Shown here: positions 12,727 to 24,258 of the stretch, piece by piece
Position numbering within the stretch: the stretch's first letter is position 1
Layout: each line of letters begins with the position of its first letter
Origin: Cadophora sp. MPI-SDFR-AT-0126
Taxonomy: Eukaryota > Ascomycota > Leotiomycetes > Helotiales > Ploettnerulaceae
Reading direction: 5' to 3'
Length of the DNA: 64,000 bases
Assembly (NCBI GenBank): GCA_020747065.1
Contig: JAGMVK010000001.1
Span: forward strand, 2,170,001-2,234,000
Translations under genes and position numbers: made by a program
Notes under the pieces: generated by a model
The model's input: only the letters and a program-made list of their open reading frames with translations
Told to the model about the DNA's origin: nothing
Databases searched by the model: none

Positions 12727-14559
12727 ATGAAGTTCTCATCGAAGAAACTATGGCTGGCAGCATGTGTCGGCACAGCCTTTGGCAAGCTTGATCCACAGAA
12801 CATCTGTATGTCTTCCTATTTATGTCTTTATTCCTCCTCTAATGATATCAAGATGCCCCATTAGAGGTTCAGCCCCATCAGCCTTCACACATGTACGCCT
12901 CCAGTCATCGTACCAGTTGCCAGCACAACGGCAAAGATGGGTCCAACATCCACTACGAAGCCAAAGACCGTCCCGTCAGCTGGTGGATATAAATATCTGG
13001 GTTGTCATGCCGAAGGTATTGTGGTTCGCGCTTTGGGGGACGCTTTCTTCCCTGATGATGAGAATACAATCGAGAGATGTGTTACGGCATGTTACCCGTT
13101 CAAATACGCTGGAGCCGAGTATGGTCGTGAGTGTTGGTGTGGAAATGAACTGAAGGGCGCGTCGAAAGTCAGCGACACTGATTTCTGCAACATGCCTTGC
13201 GCTGGGAATCGTGAGCAGTATTGTGGCGGCATCGTGGCCTTGAATGTTTATGTAGCAGAGGATCCTCCTTCTGCCTCCTTAGTTCCTGTGACTACGTCCG
13301 GAACTGCGATTTTGTCTGGCAAGACGTCGTCTACCTCTGTTCCCTCAACTCCAACCTCGAGTCCGACCTCAAGCTCACAACCTTCAATAACCCAGGCTGT
13401 CGTACCATCGACTTTCTCAAGCTCATCGTCTACTGTATCGGCAAGTACATCGAGCGCAATTACTTCCTCTAAGGCCAACTCTGATTCTCTAGTCTTGACA
13501 GCCTCCTCGGTTTCTTCCCCAGCTCGCCCGCCGGGTTCAAGTACGGCCTTTTCCACTGTCCAAACGACACTTGTGACATCAGCTCAAGCCGTGCTGGTGT
13601 CAATCGTCGCGGGAAGTGGCTCCACGATGACGACTTCTCTGAACACGCGAACAAGAGCTCCCACAACATCCACGACTATCATTGCTTCTTCGAGCTCGAT
13701 CACTCCTCAAAATCCTCCATCCACCAATCTACCGAATCCACCAAAGCAGACGTCGCCACAATTTCCCGCCACCACTTCCCCCACAATTCTTCATTCACCT
13801 ACCAGCCAGAAGATAGCGACCATCCCAAGCATCGTCACAGAGATTCACACCGTTACGAAGGACTCCGTCCCCACCGCATTGCCCATGCTCAATTCAAGCA
13901 ATGTGTCACCACCTACCACATCATTAAGCACTTCACCAACCTCAGTACTCCCCCCAACAACGACGAGCATCACAAGCACATTTTCTCTCCCGATCGACTC
14001 AGACACAGGCACATGCATTCCAGCCTATTGCGCCACAACCATAACCTTCCTCACCCCAGGCCCGTCCACCGACCCTAGCATCACAATCAGCCCTCCAAGG
14101 AGCTGGATCTGGACAACCGTACCGCCACCCCCATCATTCGTCGCAAACGAGACACCATCTAAGATACAACCCACAGCTCCCCGTCCAGAATCACCAACCT
14201 CATCCCCAGCGAAAACCACAGACCTCTCTCCCGCCGCTCACCCTCCACAATCAGCACCATACACTCCCATACATTACACCCCAGTACCACTTATCGCACC
14301 ATCCGCAATATTCACAGCCTCCAACTCGCCTGCCAACTCAACAATCGCCTCCCCAACATCCGCCAAATCGTACCGCGCGGTAACAAGCTACACATACGCA
14401 ACCAGCACCCAACACCCACCACCAAGTGTCGTCACAGTAACGAGTTTCTTGACTCCAAGTACACTTGTACCTACATCTGGGGCTTTGATCGCACGGGTCA
14501 TAGAACTCAAGATGATTGCGTGGTTGGCTGGGGTGTGGGTGTTGACTTGCCTGGTTTAA
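12727..14559 (+). CDS. WSC-domain, Ser/Thr-rich, probably GPI-anchored wall protein
   Basis: Exon 1 (12727-12805) encodes a signal peptide (MKFSSKKLWLAACVGTAFG). A GTATGT intron follows. The acceptor at 12904 keeps the frame and is preferred, with 12916 also possible, and the second exon runs to 14559 (about 577 aa). The mature protein has one WSC domain (YLGCHAEG…CVTACYPFKYAGAEYGRECWCGN…YCGG…LNVY) with the expected cysteines. About 430 residues rich in Ser, Thr and Pro follow, likely O-mannosylated. The end is hydrophobic (MIAWLAGVWVLTCLV) with no cytoplasmic tail, which points to a GPI anchor rather than a Wsc1-type sensor with a transmembrane and signalling tail. WSC domains bind wall glucan, so a surface or wall role is likely. 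The exact first intron acceptor is uncertain. Confidence 0.85.
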
Positions 14560-15340
14560 GCGAACATTGATTTGGCGGAACGAGTTGAATGGGTTCCGGC
14601 TAGTCGCTGATTTAGAAATTTATTCCTTATCCGCAGTGTCTTTCTGTAAAAGCGCGCGAGGGCACTCGGGCTGTATTTCGGCAGACGGTGGCCGGTGGTC
14701 TCGTTAGAGAGGCAAGCAGGATGATTATTCGTAAGGCTTTGGAGGTAGCCAGCCCAATTTCCTTATCCCACAAGATGAATTTCTCACATCACGTCAATGC
14801 GAAGATTTTTGAGATAAAAAAGAGAGCAATATTTTCGACTTCATGAACTTTTCCTCTCGTGACGGCAGAAGTTATGATATCCTGATACCACGGAATCTGT
14901 GAAGAGGTATCATTTCTCATTCAGCCGACTAACGTATCTACCATGGCAGTAGAGGAAGACGCCAACCCGCAAACTTCCACAGAGGGAGATGACCGACCAC
15001 CCAAGCCCATCCTTCTAGACGAACCAGGCCAGACTCCAAAGGAAGCACAGAGCAAATCAGAGCAGATAACAGCACACCACGTATTAAAAAGCTCCCTCCC
15101 ACATTGAACAATTCCTTATAGGTAATTGTATGCCCTTCAGCGAGGGACTTCCCTTCTCCAAAGACGCCAAATGACGATGCCCATACGTTGAGATTAAATC
15201 CACCATGAACAGCCAGCCAGCCAAACGAACGCCGCACTCCTGCAATACGCAGAGAAGTAGCAAATAGGTTAGAGCCCCCGCGATATCCAATTCATTCCCT
15301 CCCTTCCGATCTATAAGTTCTCGGTCCAAACTCAATCACT
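14560..15340. other. Convergent 3' flanks of the WSC and capping-enzyme genes
   Basis: Both neighbours end into this interval. Open frames on the minus strand have no recognisable content and are probably chance. Confidence 0.5.
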
Positions 15341-16658
15341 TCACTTTCCAGGCGGTCCAGGGCTCGGCCTCCCAGGACCTTGTTCGTCCGCCTTCCTCTT
15401 CGGCGGCCCATTACTAACACCCGTACTCGCGACGCGTTTCCGCTCCTGCTCTTTCTTCTCCCTGCTCGACTCCTCCGCCGCCCGTCTCTTCCACTCATCT
15501 CTAATGCCCTTGGCAGCCGCAATTAGATCCTTCTCCGTAACTCTGTCCGTGATACTCTCGATCACGCTGTCTACCGTACTCGTGTGGTTTGCGTTCGTCT
15601 TATCGTCTCGGAAACGCATGAACCGCCACCTCTTCTGCGAATCCATGAAACACTCCACAATCCTGTCATTCAGAGGCTCCTGCCGGGCTTTCATAGCTTC
15701 CCATTCATCCTCGTCCAGGTACATGGTGCTGTAATATGGATCCTCCCTGCCATCGCCTGCATATACATGGAGATTACAAGTTGGTAGGGCATCATAATCG
15801 GGGTATGGTTTCGTGATCCCTTCAGCCCTATCCTGCCCATCTGGCTGTATTTGTGGAAAATCCAAGCGTAGCCTGAAGTCTATCGAGTTCTCTAGTTCCG
15901 GCTTCCATTTTAGGATGTTCTGATCCGTGCCATGCTTGTAATCGGTCATTCGACATGTGAAAATCAAGCCATCGTTTCCATGCGGTAGTTGTGGCAATAT
16001 CTGTCGGAACATCATCTCCACTGCGTACGAGAACTGCATGGCTTTCAACTCGACTATGAAATGCATGTATTGCTTCTCTTCCGGGTATTCCTCCAACAGA
16101 TGCTTGTAGGGGTCAAAGATTCGTTCCTTAAAGTATGCGAGCCGTTTGTCGAGGGTGCGGTTCATCAGACTGTTCCCGTCGAGAACCATGCAATCAAAAA
16201 CTAGGTATTTTGGTTGTGTGCCTCCTCCAGGTACTTTGTCAAATACCAACTCCCCGTCTATCAAGGTGTTTGTATGGAATGCTTGTTGGTCGCGAGGTAC
16301 GGGGAAGTGTAGAGCTCCTGTAGGAATGAACCAGTAATCGTTCTTTCGGTCTATGAGGTAGTGGATCTCGTTTCCTTCCTGATCCGCCGTGAGATATAGA
16401 AGATATCGCATCCCATCGGACTTTTCGCAGACGTAGTAGCTGTGCAGAGTTAGACCTGAATTGCCTACTGGTAGGGGAAACATACTCTTGCTTTGTCAAC
16501 GCTTCTAGATGTCTGCGAGCAAAACTGACAGGTTGAGCGCCTGGGAAGTTTGTGTTTCTTCTGTCTAGGAGACTTGCTACTTCTGAGCGCATGTTGTAGA
16601 GCAGCTCCCCTTCTGCCTTGATTCCAGGCGCATCGAGGGAAGCTACAGGGCCCGTCAT
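15341..16658 (-). CDS. ceg1: mRNA-capping enzyme, guanylyltransferase (alpha) subunit
   Basis: Minus-strand exons are 16658-16486 and 16439-15341 (423 aa, usual for fungal Ceg1). The 45-nt intron has a GTATGT donor, a CTAAC branch and a CACAG acceptor. The join gives LTKQDYYVCEKSDGMR, which contains the nucleotidyltransferase motif I KxDG; the lysine at about residue 64 is the GMP acceptor. Further motifs follow in order: IDRKNDYWFIP, LIDGELVFDK (motif III), NDGLIFTCR (motif IV) and ILKWKP (motif V). The enzyme moves GMP from GTP to the diphosphate end of nascent nuclear transcripts. The C-terminal tail is basic and proline-rich. It is divergently arranged with the gene starting at 17162. Confidence 0.95.
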
Positions 16659-17161
16659 TTTTATTGCTGCAGCTGCGGATCTATTGCCCAGCACACAAGA
16701 CCCGCCCCAGTTATTGGTGGCTGTTCAAGTGAGGTTGAACCAAGAGCAGAGATGGTTGTGTTGGTGGACAAAGGGTGGTGGTCGTTGGTTCGCGATAAAG
16801 CTGAGAGCTGTCTGGTGAATATTCAGCTAGGATGTAGGGTATTGTTGATCGACGAAGATGCGCGAGAATCCATTCACTTGATGCTGCAAGCCGTGCAGCT
16901 TCAAGAACGTATCGCATTTGTCTGGACGTTGAGGCGCATTGCTTTTGAGGATTTGACTCTTGACAGGACGACAATGGCGATTGAAGATCTGAAGACAGTC
17001 ACGTGGATGTGGGGCGCCTTTCTTGCCTTGAGCTGATTTCAGACGGTTCACTATCTTCCAAAATCCTCAGCTTTTGCTCGTCTATAGTATTGGAAACCCT
17101 GTAGAAAGCATTCGAGAGAAAGATTCAACTATAACTAACCGCTAAAGTTTGCTGCTATGTA
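16659..17161. other. Divergent promoter interval
   Basis: About 500 bp between the capping-enzyme start and the F-box-like gene start. A 95-codon plus-strand open frame here has no recognisable motif and is treated as chance. Confidence 0.5.
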
Positions 17162-18163
17162 ATGTATCGCCAGATGATGCATTCTTTACCGTCGCCACTA
17201 CCACCTCCTCCCCCTCCCCCTCTGCCAGGTACTACCCTATCTCATTGGGGATACGCCTATTCTAACAGATTTTAGCTTCGGTGCTTGCTTTGCCTCCTCC
17301 ATCTCCACCACTACCACCTCCTCCTCCATACAACATCCCTTCTAGACCCATCTTCCCATACCGAAGACAGGGTGTCAATCGGCCTGAAGAGCAGAATAAG
17401 AGAACAGCACTACTTGCAAATCTCCCAACAATGCTGTTGTAGGTTTCTTCATCTTGTGTCTCGCATGGACAAATATCTTACATGAAAAAGGCTGGAACAG
17501 CTAAAACCATTCCCTTTTCTCGAGCTTCCTCGTGAGATTCGGGTCATGGTTTATAAATATCTTGCACCAAACACTAAACCGACCGACTGGTGTGGCAAGC
17601 CACAGAGGCATGATGGACCTTGCTATCTAGAAATCCTATCAGTATGCCACTCAATCAATGATGAAGCCCTCGATATATTCTACAACCCATCCGTCTACTT
17701 TGAAATTGATATCTCAAACAACGGAATTTTCTTCTTAGGTCGACGCTACCTCCTGAATGCGCCCAACGCGCCTCTACCACCAACAGTTAGGCTGGCTCAG
17801 TCCATGTGTGCCCGCATTCAACTGGAATGGCGATCTGCGAGACAACAAGATTTCAAGAATCGTATTGAAGAGATCTTCCCGTCTGAGAGCCGACTGCGGA
17901 ATCTTCGGGTATATTTCCAGGCCACTAGCCCAGCTTATATTGGACGAGCATCTACACCCGAGACCGTTGTCTCTGCACTGGACAGCACCTTATATCCACT
18001 TCAGGTCGTTAGTAAGAACCTGGGCTCAAATTTCTACATCAACTTCGAGAAAGATATACACCAGGGTCGTTTCGGCCTTGGCATGGTGTTGCACGAGGTT
18101 GTCCGAGAATATTTCCATGAGCACAAAGCATCAGCACCGCGTGTATTGGAGTTACCAGTCTGA
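17162..18163 (+). CDS. F-box/2EXR-like protein with a proline-rich N-terminus
   Basis: Three exons join in one frame: 17162-17228, 17276-17438 and 17491-18163 (300 aa). Introns are 47 nt (TCTAAC branch, TTTTAG acceptor) and 52 nt (GTAGGT donor). The N-terminus is proline-rich, with a run of eight prolines at the end of exon 1 and PPPSPPLPPPPP in exon 2. Exon 3 opens with PFPFLELPREIRVMVYKYLAPN, the leucine-proline-x-glutamate-ileucine-arginine hallmark of fungal F-box-like/2EXR proteins. ILSVCHSINDEALDIFYNP, also common in this large Pezizomycotina family, follows. In-frame start choices are 17162, 17174 and 17177. The function is unknown; relatives are usually annotated as F-box or 2EXR proteins. 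Unlike its two neighbours, this gene is intact. Confidence 0.7.
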
Positions 18164-18385
18164 AAAAAACTATGAATCAAGTATGCCTAGCTACGAAGCA
18201 TTGTTCATCGTGAGTGTGCACAATTGCATCTAGAGCTCATTTAGTACGCCACAGAATTGCGAGCACAATGAGCTTTCTGTCCCATTCTCAACTCCACCCG
18301 CTGTTCATCGTAGACCGTCCTCCGAGCTCTCCACATCCAGCGATATTTGCCCCGAAGTCCACCAATGGCTGTCTGTGTCCACTCT

Positions 18386-19231
18386 CTAGTGTGCATGTGC
18401 GTGTCTCTTCTCCTCCTGGAGTCCAATTGTAGGTGGTAAGCCACCAAATTCATCCTTATGTTCCTCAAAGTAGTTGACCAGTGACAGGCTGCACTCTGTG
18501 TGGAGGACCGGTGATTCATCAGAGCTCCAGTTCCAGGTGAATGTAATCTCCTCCAAGCTTGTGAGATGCAAGAATTTGTAACAGTATTCCTCTCTATACA
18601 TCTCCATGATATCATCGTCGAAGTCTTCCAACTCGTCATCGTTAAGACACTTGATTCTCCTTTGTCGGACCTTCAGATGCTTGATCGATGTCATGAGTTC
18701 TGGATAAGAGTCTCCAAGGCACTCGAACCACACACAGTTGAGTTGATTCTTGAGGGATGGCAGGGTGACATAGGGTGTATCTAGGTGACGATTGAAGCAC
18801 AATGGAGGGCTACCACCATACTCTCCGCCGAACTTGATCTTGTAGCCAAGCAAATACTCGGGGAAGAACGATGATATAGTTTCTAAGAGTCACGTCTCGG
18901 CTCTCGCTATTGATGAAGAGAGTTACTGGTAGTTGAGCCTTGTCGTTGTTGCGCTTTTTCTCGGCGGCCTTTCCCAGTGGGTGCATTGAGAAGTCGGCAT
19001 GGTGGTGGACCAGTTCGAGGGCGATGCTGACTTCTCGACCACGGGGAAAGCTCAAACGCCAGACCTTGATCTTCACTCGATTGGCAGGTTGGGGAAGCAG
19101 GTGAAGGTGCGAAGTGGCTTGCCAAGCTGGATGAAGAGCTCCTCTTTGAAATCGGGGAGGCGGGACAGCATGATGAGGGCTTCCCTAGCCTTGTTGTCGG
19201 ACAAGGTGTTGGAGGACAGGACGGCAGACAT
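18386..19231 (-). pseudogene. Frameshifted 2EXR-family gene (copy A)
   Basis: Minus-strand reading from the ATG at 19231 gives MSAVLSSNTL…LPDFKEELFIQLGKPLRTFTCFPNLPIE and then a TGA at 19075-19073. The family pattern resumes one frame over as VKIKVWRLSFPRGRE…LFINSESRDVTLRNYII, as if one base were lost near 19076. It shifts again near 18858-18870 to FPEYLLGYKIKFGGEYGG…CFNRHLDTPYVTL and ends at 18386. The motifs TFTCFPNLPIE, IWRLSFPRGR and INSESR…YII are typical of the fungal 2EXR family. No GT-AG introns fit the two lesions, which offset each other in frame. It could also be an assembly error. Its best relative in the window is the opposite-strand copy at 20064-20936. Confidence 0.6.
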
Positions 19232-20063
19232 AGTCGCGGGCATCACTGCGCTGGACATGGCGGAAGATATGATGACGAGGATACAAATCGACCTGCGCAT
19301 TATCAGCAACATCCTTTCCCATATCTTTAAAGTGTTACGTACTGTTGAAAGCCTTTCTGAATAGGTTGAAGGCGGCCGTAAGTTGAGGTTCCAAAGTCAC
19401 ACTCGTCTCCAGAGACTCTTCTTTACTGCTCTGAAATGCGACGCCAAGGGAGATCGGTTGAAGATGGGATGTGGACGTTGATTCTCAACGACTTGTTCGT
19501 CACCCCAACGTTGGAAAATAAATCGTGGTGTCGAGAATTCGTTGTTGATGGAGCGGGTTGAAGAAGTGCTCGAAGTCCACCTTTTTCGAGGAGTTTCGTT
19601 ATGGGGAAGATTCTCACTTTCAAAAGCGACTGAGGGCCTTGCTTCAGGTCGGAGCCTTGCCCTGGCCCAGGTCCGCTGAGTCCGGTGATTTTTCAGTACT
19701 TTGACACCTTCTCGGTCAATGTGTTACCTTTCAAGTATGCTGCGTGGCTTTGTTTCTATTTGAGGACTGGCAATTTATTCGTAGTCTCAAAAAGACGCAG
19801 TTGAGAGATCTTCGAACAGCATCTAGATCGGGTTGATAAAGAAACTGAACTATGTTAGCGAGGCAAACGGCGCTAATGACATTACGATCCGAGTCAAAGT
19901 GACAGCGTGACATCTTGCGACACCTCCAGGTGCATTCGAGTGCTTCACTGTGTCAATCTTGAGCTACAGAAGCTTCTGCGAACATCGCGCTACGTCCTGA
20001 TGAAAACCAGAGTTCAAGTCCTCGAATCTGGACCCCAAAATAATCTGTCAACCACACACAAAC
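19232..20063. other. Intergenic between two degraded 2EXR genes
   Basis: The starts of the two degraded paralogues face each other across this interval. I see no convincing gene in it. Confidence 0.5.
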
Positions 20064-20936
20064 ATGTCTGTCACCACCTCGATCACCTGCTCCTATCCAG
20101 GGCTCACTCGGACGGAGATATGCACAACAGATCCCAACACAATATTTGTCTCCCAGTAAGTAGTTCAAAACCCAAGTGACTTGATTCTCTGTTGACGGGC
20201 TCATCACAGGCTCTCCTCTTCCTCCCTTCCAGCCGCACACATATACTCTCTCGATCTCGCAGCAGAGCTTCCAGACCTCCTTCAAAAACTCTTTATTCAG
20301 CTCGGCAAGGATCTTAATACCTTCACGTATTTCAATAAGCTTTCAATTGAGCTCATACTCATGATCTGGCGCCCTCACATTCCCTCGCGGTCGGCATGCC
20401 AACCTCAACGTCAACATGGGTGATGCTTTCGGACCGGACTTCGATCGAACCGTTGGAATTGAATCTCACTGTCCTCTCCCCGTCACACTCTATGTCAATT
20501 CTGAAAGTCGAAGCGAGACCCTGCACCACTACATTATCATCAAGAGCTTCAGAACGTCTCACAAAACGCTCTATAAGCGATATCGACCGTTCTGCTACAA
20601 TCGAAAGCTGGATACAACTTTTACTTCATACAGTGAAGGAGAAGATCTTGTGGAGTGGCTGAATTATATTAAGGTCCATTCCCCCAGATTATTTCACATG
20701 ATCGATCTCCTTGAGCTTCGCAGCTGGGTAGGATCTGCCCATCGTACCAGAAATACTTCTATGAATCGCCTGTTCAGAGGTTTCGCGACGGCTGGTTCAT
20801 GCTCCCATGTCTCAAACATCTCAATTTCGTCCTGTCCCATTGGAGCGAACCAGATCCTAGATCATATGCTTCCATGCGGATGGAGGATGGACATGAACAG
20901 TTTAGAGCCGCAATGACAGACTATCTGAAGTATTAG
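20064..20936 (+). pseudogene. Frameshifted 2EXR-family gene (copy B)
   Basis: Exon 1 (20064-20155) starts MSVTTSITCSYPGL. A clean 54-nt GTAAGT…CACAG intron follows, and exon 2 from 20210 gives LDLAAELPDLLQKLFIQLGKDLNTFTYFNKLSIELILMIWR. At about 20375 the family sequence moves frame (…LTFPRGRHANLNVNMGDAFGPDFDRTV…VTLYVNSESRSETLHHYIIIKS), consistent with one extra C. Near 20725-20740 it moves again to YQKYFYESPVQRFRDGWFMLPCLKHLNF and ends at TAG 20934-20936. It shares FIQLGK, TFT, PRGR, NSESR and YII with copy A, so the two are paralogues in opposite orientation. The lesions have no fitting introns. Preserved codons between them suggest recent decay or sequence error. Confidence 0.6.
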
Positions 20937-21751
20937 GGTTCCTGGGAAAGTGTTCCTACAAGGTCTGTTGAGCCATGGTACATGCTTCGATCTTAACGTT
21001 GTGCGGATTTCTGCGGGCTGTATCTAGTTTGGCTGCGGCCCTCCAAAATTGGTTATTGTAGATATGCTCCCTTGTGTGGGCTTGAAACATGCTACTAGAT
21101 CAGAATTCCATCAGAATGGCTCAGATCCTCAGAGGAAATGAAGAATTGTACCTACCTCATTCGGTGCGCCACTCGATAATGATCAACGCTGCACGTCAGC
21201 GATACCATCGATTAACTTTAAAACGAACCATATAGGTGCATGCATGGGTGAAGCGCGCTTTTTCCTGCCTGAAACATCATTGGCGGGCCTAGACTCGCCT
21301 CCAGAGTAATTACCGTCGACATCTAGACATATCTCGCCCTCATCTTCGATGTGTTGACAAAGGATGTCGGCAATATTGGTCAGATCATTTAAAGAATGAA
21401 ATCTCCAAGGAAAGAAGTTCAAGTAACAAGAACCGCAAAGCGATTCTTGAAATGGTGATCCTCCTAGGAAGTGACTTTCGAAATTCCCACCTGCTATCCA
21501 AAAATACCCAAGCCGATGACCTCACAGTTACACTGTAAACATCGCTTAAATGCCCTAAATAAGCTTGATGCAGCGCTCCTGTCTGTGCCGCCCGAAACAT
21601 TCCTGAACCTCCCGACTCACTCATTCCTCTATTTCTTTTCACCCTCCTCGCCAAAAGACCAGATCAACTACCGACCGACATCAGTTGAAGTCATCTTTTT
21701 ATCCTCTTGTATTTACGGCAACAACTATCCTCCTCAGTCTCCCAATTCAAG
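20937..21751. other. Intergenic upstream of the small mitochondrial-protein gene
   Basis: No protein-like open frame. A pyrimidine-rich leader (about 21640-21750) precedes the ATG at 21752. Confidence 0.5.
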
Positions 21752-22129
21752 ATGCGCAGCCCTCTCATCCGCGCCGCAGCTCCCTTGCGCGCCTCGCGTC
21801 TCCGGCTTCCTACCATCCATATCCATCAACCACGCCTCCACCAATCATTCCCATCACCAATCTCTCAGTCTTCTCACTCATCCAAATCATTCTCCACCAA
21901 TGTCCGCCTCCACGCCCAAAACTCTAGCCCCTCCAAACCACCACTACCTCCAAATCCCTCATTCGGCGCAACCAGCTTCAAAGAACTAGGCGCGACTCGA
22001 ACAGTAAAAATCGTTGTTTACACCGCTGTCTTTATTATTGGTACTGCGGAGACATTTACCTGGTCGAAATTTCTGTGGGCGAAGTTCGGTCCCAAGGAGG
22101 AGGATGCTGTGGTGGAGATCGAGAAATGA
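21752..22129 (+). CDS. Small predicted mitochondrial membrane protein
   Basis: Single exon, 125 aa, starting MRSPLIRAAAPLRASRLRLP. The N-terminus is rich in Arg, Ser, Leu and Ala with no acidic residues in its first 60 or so positions, typical of a mitochondrial presequence. The longer reading from 21707 uses no ATG and is not chosen. After a Ser/Pro-rich linker, GATSFKELGATRTVKIVVYTAVFIIGTAETFTWSKFLWAKFG contains one transmembrane helix, and an acidic tail (EEDAVVEIEK) ends the protein. I do not recognise the family by name. The layout fits a small inner-membrane protein with its C-terminus outside the helix. It is convergent with the esterase at 22473. Confidence 0.65.
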   Translation: MRSPLIRAAAPLRASRLRLPTIHIHQPRLHQSFPSPISQSSHSSKSFSTNVRLHAQNSSPSKPPLPPNPSFGATSFKELGATRTVKIVVYTAVFIIGTAETFTWSKFLWAKFGPKEEDAVVEIEK

Positions 22130-22472
22130 GATGTTTCGCTGAGTGGAGGAAGGATTGTTTTCTTCTGTCTTTTCATTTTTTGAGCTTTTGTGAGCTGCAG
22201 GTGTGGACTTTGATAGAGGGAGTTCTTTTGGGAGTTTGGGTGGGAACTGGTTGATGCATGTTTTGTTGTTTATGATACCCCGCTCTGGTTCTTTGGAGAA
22301 GAGACAAATCTCAACTTTTCTATTCATGGTTTTTAACTCTTCGGGTCAGGAGGCCAGTAAAGTCCCTAAATCAGCTGGGATGGATGCATTTTAAAAGGCT
22401 TCATCACCGCGAAGCATCCTTTGCGAACCATGGCCGTGTCGACAAATCGTTGTTGAATGTGATTCAAACTCC
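22130..22472. other. Convergent 3' flanks
   Basis: About 340 bp between two converging genes, T-rich on the plus strand. No further element seen. Confidence 0.5.
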
Positions 22473-23578
22473 CTACTCCTTCTCCACCCTAGTCAGATAG
22501 CCTAATACCTTCTCGGCCAAAAACCTTCTCGGCTCAGCCTGGTCATCATTGCTGAGAGCATGGCTCGCATTTGGAATAATAGCCGTAAACTCCTCATCCC
22601 AAACCTTGCCTCTCCCGACCTTCTCGGCGCCCTCATCAGCAGCCGTCTGCCACCTCTTCATCAACGCTTCCTTGTCCACATAATCAGGTACGCTCTGATC
22701 CTTTCCCGAGTACAGCACCATCAGTTTTCCCTTCAGCAATCCCCTTTCAGCCACCATGCCAAACGTCGTCTTCAGATGCTCGTCGCTTAGATCGGAACTG
22801 AACAGATCGTCGTCCCCGGGCTTCTCAGGACTATCCGGACTACACAGACTCAAGAACCTTCGAAAGCTAATTGGATGCGGGTATATCACACTCGACAACC
22901 TCAAAGGTGCCATGACATCTTCCTCCTCAATCTTCGCCTCTCTAGCAAGCTTTGACAACTCCTCGTAAACAGCCTGCATCTCCTCCGGCGTCTTCTCCCC
23001 AAATCCCTCCTTACAAATCCAGTGTATAGCCTGGCGATCACTAACCGGTGCCTGCATGATCGCACCATCCAGCACCGGTCTTTGCACATGCACCAGCTCT
23101 TTATCAAAGGCATACGTTCCCCGGTGCGGATTCTTGCGATGCAGGTAATGCAGCACGACCTGACTCCCCGTCGAATGACCCATCACAACCACCTTCCTCT
23201 TCTCATCTACATTTTGAGACAGCGACGCTTTATACGCTGAGATGTACGAGACGCATTCTGCGAGCTCGTCGGTGTCGCGGTCGAGATGGCCGGTCCCCCA
23301 TTGCCCGTAGGAGGAGGACAGGTTGAGTGTGAAGAGGGACCAGGTGGTAGGGGAGAGGGTGGTGACGAGATCGCACATGTAGGAGGTTGTTGCAAGGCCA
23401 TCGCCCAGCCCGCCGATGAAGATTATGGCGTGGGGTTTGGGGACAGATGATGTGTATTCAAATGTTACAAGGGATTCGGTCTGAAAGTGTTAGATTTGAG
23501 ATGAAAGAGAGAGGAGAGAGGTACGTAGTGGTGGAGGATTCCTGGGAGGCCGCCTTTGGGCCAGAATTTGGAGCCCAT
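22473..23578 (-). CDS. sidJ: SidJ-like siderophore esterase (DUF1749 alpha/beta hydrolase)
   Basis: Minus-strand exons are 23578-23525 and 23480-22473 (353 aa), with a 44-nt GTACCT…TTTCAG intron. The join reads GILHHYTESLVTFEYTSS, the usual start of DUF1749 proteins. The fold is alpha/beta hydrolase: oxyanion region FIGGLGDGL, nucleophile elbow GHSTGSQ, a likely acid in YSGKDQSVPD, and the histidine in NASHAL. In Aspergillus fumigatus the DUF1749 enzyme SidJ cleaves fusarinine-type siderophore esters inside the cell to release iron. Here the gene sits next to a SitT-like ABC transporter and an NPS6/SidD synthetase, which supports the same role. Three copies of the GATA-type 12-mer lie 530-690 bp upstream of its ATG. 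The symbol is by homology and context. Confidence 0.8.
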
Positions 23579-24105
23579 CTCGATTATTTACAAGTCGGAA
23601 CAATCAATTGATGTCGAGATCCCAGACAGAAAGTCGGAGAGTGTACTAGCTCTCGTGTCAATCGATAGAGAACTCTGTGCTTGAAGCTTCCTCCAAAATC
23701 AAGCTCGATGGAGGGGGGTGTCCAGCTACCCAAATTTCTCTCCTTCGCCAGACACAACAATCTTTTCTCTCTCGATTATTTGCTTCTTCAATTATGGCTC
23801 CCAACAGCCAGGATCTTGGAAATAATCTAAAAACAGAACATTGAAAAGTGACGACGACGGTGATGACAGCAGTGGATGTCCCTACCTCGTGCCTGACAAC
23901 AACTACCCCTCCATCCAGAATCCACCCTACCACCACCGAAATCGGCAAAGTTTCCTCATCATCATCGGATTTTCTTCACATGCCTCTCCAAGGGTCCCCT
24001 CTCACCTTCCACAAGCAAGCATGAACATGGAATCCAGCTTCGGTAGTAACGTAATGCATACGACAACACACAATACCCACTCCCCCACTCAGCGCTCGGT
24101 GAAAA

Positions 24106-24151
24106 ATCTGATAAGATCGTCACACCCCCCGATAATCTGATCTGATTAGAT
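24106..24151. promoter_or_regulatory. Two SreA-like GATA sites upstream of the esterase
   Basis: ATCTGATAAGAT at 24106-24117 contains an exact ATCWGATAA, the site known for the iron-responsive GATA repressors SreA/Sre1. ATCTGATTAGAT at 24140-24151 differs at one base of the 9-bp core. Their starts are 34 bp apart and both read on the plus strand. Confidence 0.6.
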
Positions 24152-24258
24152 TTTTCACTGGTTAGAGCGGCAAGCGAGCTCGCCATCGCTATCCCTATCC
24201 TTGTTCGGCTCAATTAGCCAAGCCAAAAAAACAAGTGTTTCTCCTGTCCCGTCAGTCC

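Noticed and set aside
14938..15335. Overlapping minus-strand open frames downstream of the capping-enzyme gene
   Set aside because: No family-like sequence, mutually overlapping, and lying in convergent 3' flanks.
16752..17036. 95-codon plus-strand open frame between the capping-enzyme and F-box-like genes
   Set aside because: No motif, sits in a divergent promoter space, and overlaps another open frame on the minus strand.
20000..20030. GTTCAAGTC, resembling a tRNA B-box
   Set aside because: No matching A-box or cloverleaf around it; it precedes the start of a degraded 2EXR gene.
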